A DNA stretch of 5,368 nucleotides from Candidatus Iainarchaeum sp. Its GTDB lineage: Archaea > Micrarchaeota > Micrarchaeia > Anstonellales > Bilamarchaeaceae. The position numbers and the translations under genes were made by a program. Under the pieces are notes generated by a model that was not told the DNA's origin, searched no databases, and saw only the letters and a list, made by a program, of their open reading frames with translations. Numbering within the stretch: the stretch's first letter is position 1; every line of letters starts with the position of its first letter. The DNA lies in NCBI GenBank assembly GCA_028711485.1, contig JAQTSF010000053.1:1-5368 (forward strand). The letters run 5' to 3'. Below are positions 4,050 through 5,368 of the stretch, piece by piece.

Positions 4050-4586
4050 ATGAAACTTTCAATATTCTTTTTATTATCTGTAGCAATATTACTGTTCGGA
4101 TGTATAACCGAAGAAAATACCCCGGAAAATTTTTCCCCAATGCCAAACAATTCAGGTGAAATTATGAAATTTGTTGAATTAAAAGATTATGTTGAAGTGG
4201 AATACACAGGAACATTGGATGATGGAACTATCTTTGATAGTAATGTTGGTGGAAAACCTTTAGGTTTCACTGCAGGCGCAGGCCAGATGATTAAGGGTTT
4301 TGATAATGCAGTTATTGGAATGAAAGAAGGAGAAGAAAAAAAAATCCATTTAGAACCTGAAGAAGCATATGGATCGAGTGACCCAGAATTAATAATGGAA
4401 TTTCCTTTGGAAGAACTCCCGGAAGGGATCCAACTAGGTTCAATTTTATACACCCAAACTGGAGCACAAGGTACAGTTAAAAAACTGACAAATGAAACAG
4501 CAACAATAGATTTTAATCATAAATTTGCAGGTGTTCCTCTAAATTTTAAGATAAAAATTCTAAAGATAGAAAAAAATTCTCAATAA
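4050..4586 (+). CDS. SlyD-like FKBP-type peptidyl-prolyl isomerase, exported lipoprotein
   Basis: Catalyses cis-trans isomerisation at proline and probably acts as a folding chaperone outside the cytoplasmic membrane. Of 178 residues, 1-17 form a hydrophobic signal peptide ending in a lipobox (LLFGC, C18), followed by a polar, Pro/Asn-rich linker to about 40. The FKBP domain runs from about 45 to 173: Y52, FD (62-63), QMIKGFD (79-85, with F84 where human FKBP12 has Trp) and Y107 line the active site. An insert-in-flap domain (about 114-155) and NHKFAG (156-161) mark the SlyD/archaeal short-FKBP class. The His-rich metal-binding tail of E. coli SlyD is absent. Most SlyD-type FKBPs are cytoplasmic, so the lipoprotein anchor is notable. 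It sits between tRNA-Leu and the channel gene on the same strand, each with its own promoter. Confidence 0.9.
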   Translation: MKLSIFFLLSVAILLFGCITEENTPENFSPMPNNSGEIMKFVELKDYVEVEYTGTLDDGTIFDSNVGGKPLGFTAGAGQMIKGFDNAVIGMKEGEEKKIHLEPEEAYGSSDPELIMEFPLEELPEGIQLGSILYTQTGAQGTVKKLTNETATIDFNHKFAGVPLNFKIKILKIEKNSQ

Positions 4587-4589
4587 TAC

Positions 4590-4598
4590 TTTTTTAAA
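4590..4598 (+). promoter_or_regulatory. TATA box of the MscS gene, overlapping a T-run after FKBP
   Basis: TTTTAAA (4592-4598) lies 23-29 bases before ATG 4621. The T6 run 4590-4595 starts 4 bases after the FKBP stop and could also terminate the FKBP transcript, so terminator and next promoter share the same bases. Confidence 0.5.
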
Positions 4599-4620
4599 CC
4601 TTTAACCTCATTATTTTTTT

Positions 4621-5368
4621 ATGATTTACTTAGCTTTTTTAGAACCTTACTTGGGAGAGGAGTTTATATCTTCACTTAGTTCTCTTAATCCTATAATTTT
4701 ATCATCATTAATACTTATTTCCTCTTTCATACTTGCAACAATAGTCCTATTTGTAATACGTTTTGTAGGTGGGAAAATTGCCGCACGAACAAGCGTTAAA
4801 TTTGACGATGAAATTGTAAAAGCGATACAACCTCCTTCCTTCAGATTAATTATTTTAGGAGGAGTTTATCTCTCTGTTTTAACTTTGCAATTTGATCCAA
4901 CTGTTTCAACAATAATGTTGAATATAATTCAATCTATTGCATATATCGTGGTTTTCCTTTTCATAGGAAGGATATTTGATATTTTCCTTATTCATGGCCT
5001 AACTGATCTTTCAAATAAAACAGGAAGCAAAATTGATAGTGAAATACTACCGTTATTCCAGAAAACTATGAGCGTTGTTATCTGGATTTTTGGATTTATT
5101 ATAATACTCAATGTTTGGGGTATAGATATCGGTCCTCTGCTTGCAGGTGTTGGTATTGCTGGTTTGGCGGTTTCATTCGCCTTACAAAGCACTCTTTCAA
5201 ATATTTTTGCAGGAGTTTCAATTATTCTAGACAAGACCTTTAAAGTAGGGGATAAAATAGAACTTGAATCAGGTGAAGTAGGAATAATAAATGACATTAC
5301 ACTACGAAGTACTAGGATTACTACTTATAATAATGAAGTTCTAGTACTACCAAACGATGCGCTTGCAA
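4621..5368 (+). CDS. MscS-family mechanosensitive ion channel (runs off right edge)
   Basis: Membrane channel that opens under tension and releases solutes during osmotic downshock. The frame from ATG 4621 is open to the window end: 249 codons plus one base, C-terminus missing. Hydrophobic segments lie at about 24-50, 74-90, 98-124 and 148-168. The pore helix TM3 with its hallmark Gly/Ala-rich pattern and SFALQSTLSNIFAG follows at about 171-203, and then the start of the beta domain FKVGDKIEL (207-215) with TTYNNEVLVLPN (234-245). The extra N-terminal helices before the canonical TM3 resemble the YnaI/MSL-like subgroup with five membrane helices. The start is supported by the TATA box at 4592-4598 and the lack of a Shine-Dalgarno. 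It is 34 bases downstream of the FKBP gene but probably separately transcribed. Confidence 0.93.
   Translation, partial: MIYLAFLEPYLGEEFISSLSSLNPIILSSLILISSFILATIVLFVIRFVGGKIAARTSVKFDDEIVKAIQPPSFRLIILGGVYLSVLTLQFDPTVSTIMLNIIQSIAYIVVFLFIGRIFDIFLIHGLTDLSNKTGSKIDSEILPLFQKTMSVVIWIFGFIIILNVWGIDIGPLLAGVGIAGLAVSFALQSTLSNIFAGVSIILDKTFKVGDKIELESGEVGIINDITLRSTRITTYNNEVLVLPNDALA

Noticed and set aside
4187..5297. Minus-strand frames opposite the FKBP and MscS genes
   Set aside because: Ser/Pro-rich shadows of two clearly identified plus-strand genes.

Overview
The window looks like a piece of an AT-rich archaeal chromosome, probably from a small-genome DPANN-type lineage; that placement is inference. 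The archaeal signs are direct. Two tRNA genes are each interrupted by three introns with bulge-helix-bulge (BHB) splice sites. Most genes have an archaeal TATA box 22 to 29 bases upstream of the start codon and no Shine-Dalgarno site, as in leaderless transcripts. The genes include an archaeal Mre11 and a stand-alone 3-hexulose-6-phosphate synthase. No insertion sequence, CRISPR array or phage gene is visible.

Layout. Bases 1-661 (minus) hold the N-terminal 220 codons of an unrecognised protein that leaves the window on the left. Bases 662-834 hold its promoter, a possible 24-residue membrane peptide (748-822, plus) and the tRNA-Ile promoter, whose TATA box forms the loop of a perfect 7-7-7 inverted repeat. 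tRNA-Ile(GAU) spans 835-1035 and is interrupted in the D-loop, anticodon loop and T-loop. Bases 1036-1206 contain a perfect 24-base direct repeat with period 74 and an inverted copy between the repeats, so two alternative hairpins are possible. A DUF2797-like, zinc-cysteine, GIY-YIG-related protein follows (1207-1965, plus). It overlaps tail to tail with a minus-strand operon of mre11 (3665-2586) and 3-hexulose-6-phosphate synthase (2584-1952). tRNA-Leu(UAG) (3719-3996, plus) diverges from mre11 and again has three introns, including a 133-nt T-loop intron. The right end holds a SlyD-like FKBP lipoprotein (4050-4586) and the first 249 codons of an MscS-type mechanosensitive channel (4621 to the window end).

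How it fits together. This is mostly housekeeping: double-strand-break repair, pentose/formaldehyde (RuMP) chemistry, envelope protein folding, osmotic protection and tRNA supply. The strongest unusual signal is the tRNA intron load. All six introns can be placed to the base by BHB geometry, and splicing them out leaves ordinary 75-nt Ile and 83-nt Leu tRNAs. This predicts a cell with a broad-specificity splicing endonuclease and a genome-wide spread of introns, including the rare T-loop position 59/60.
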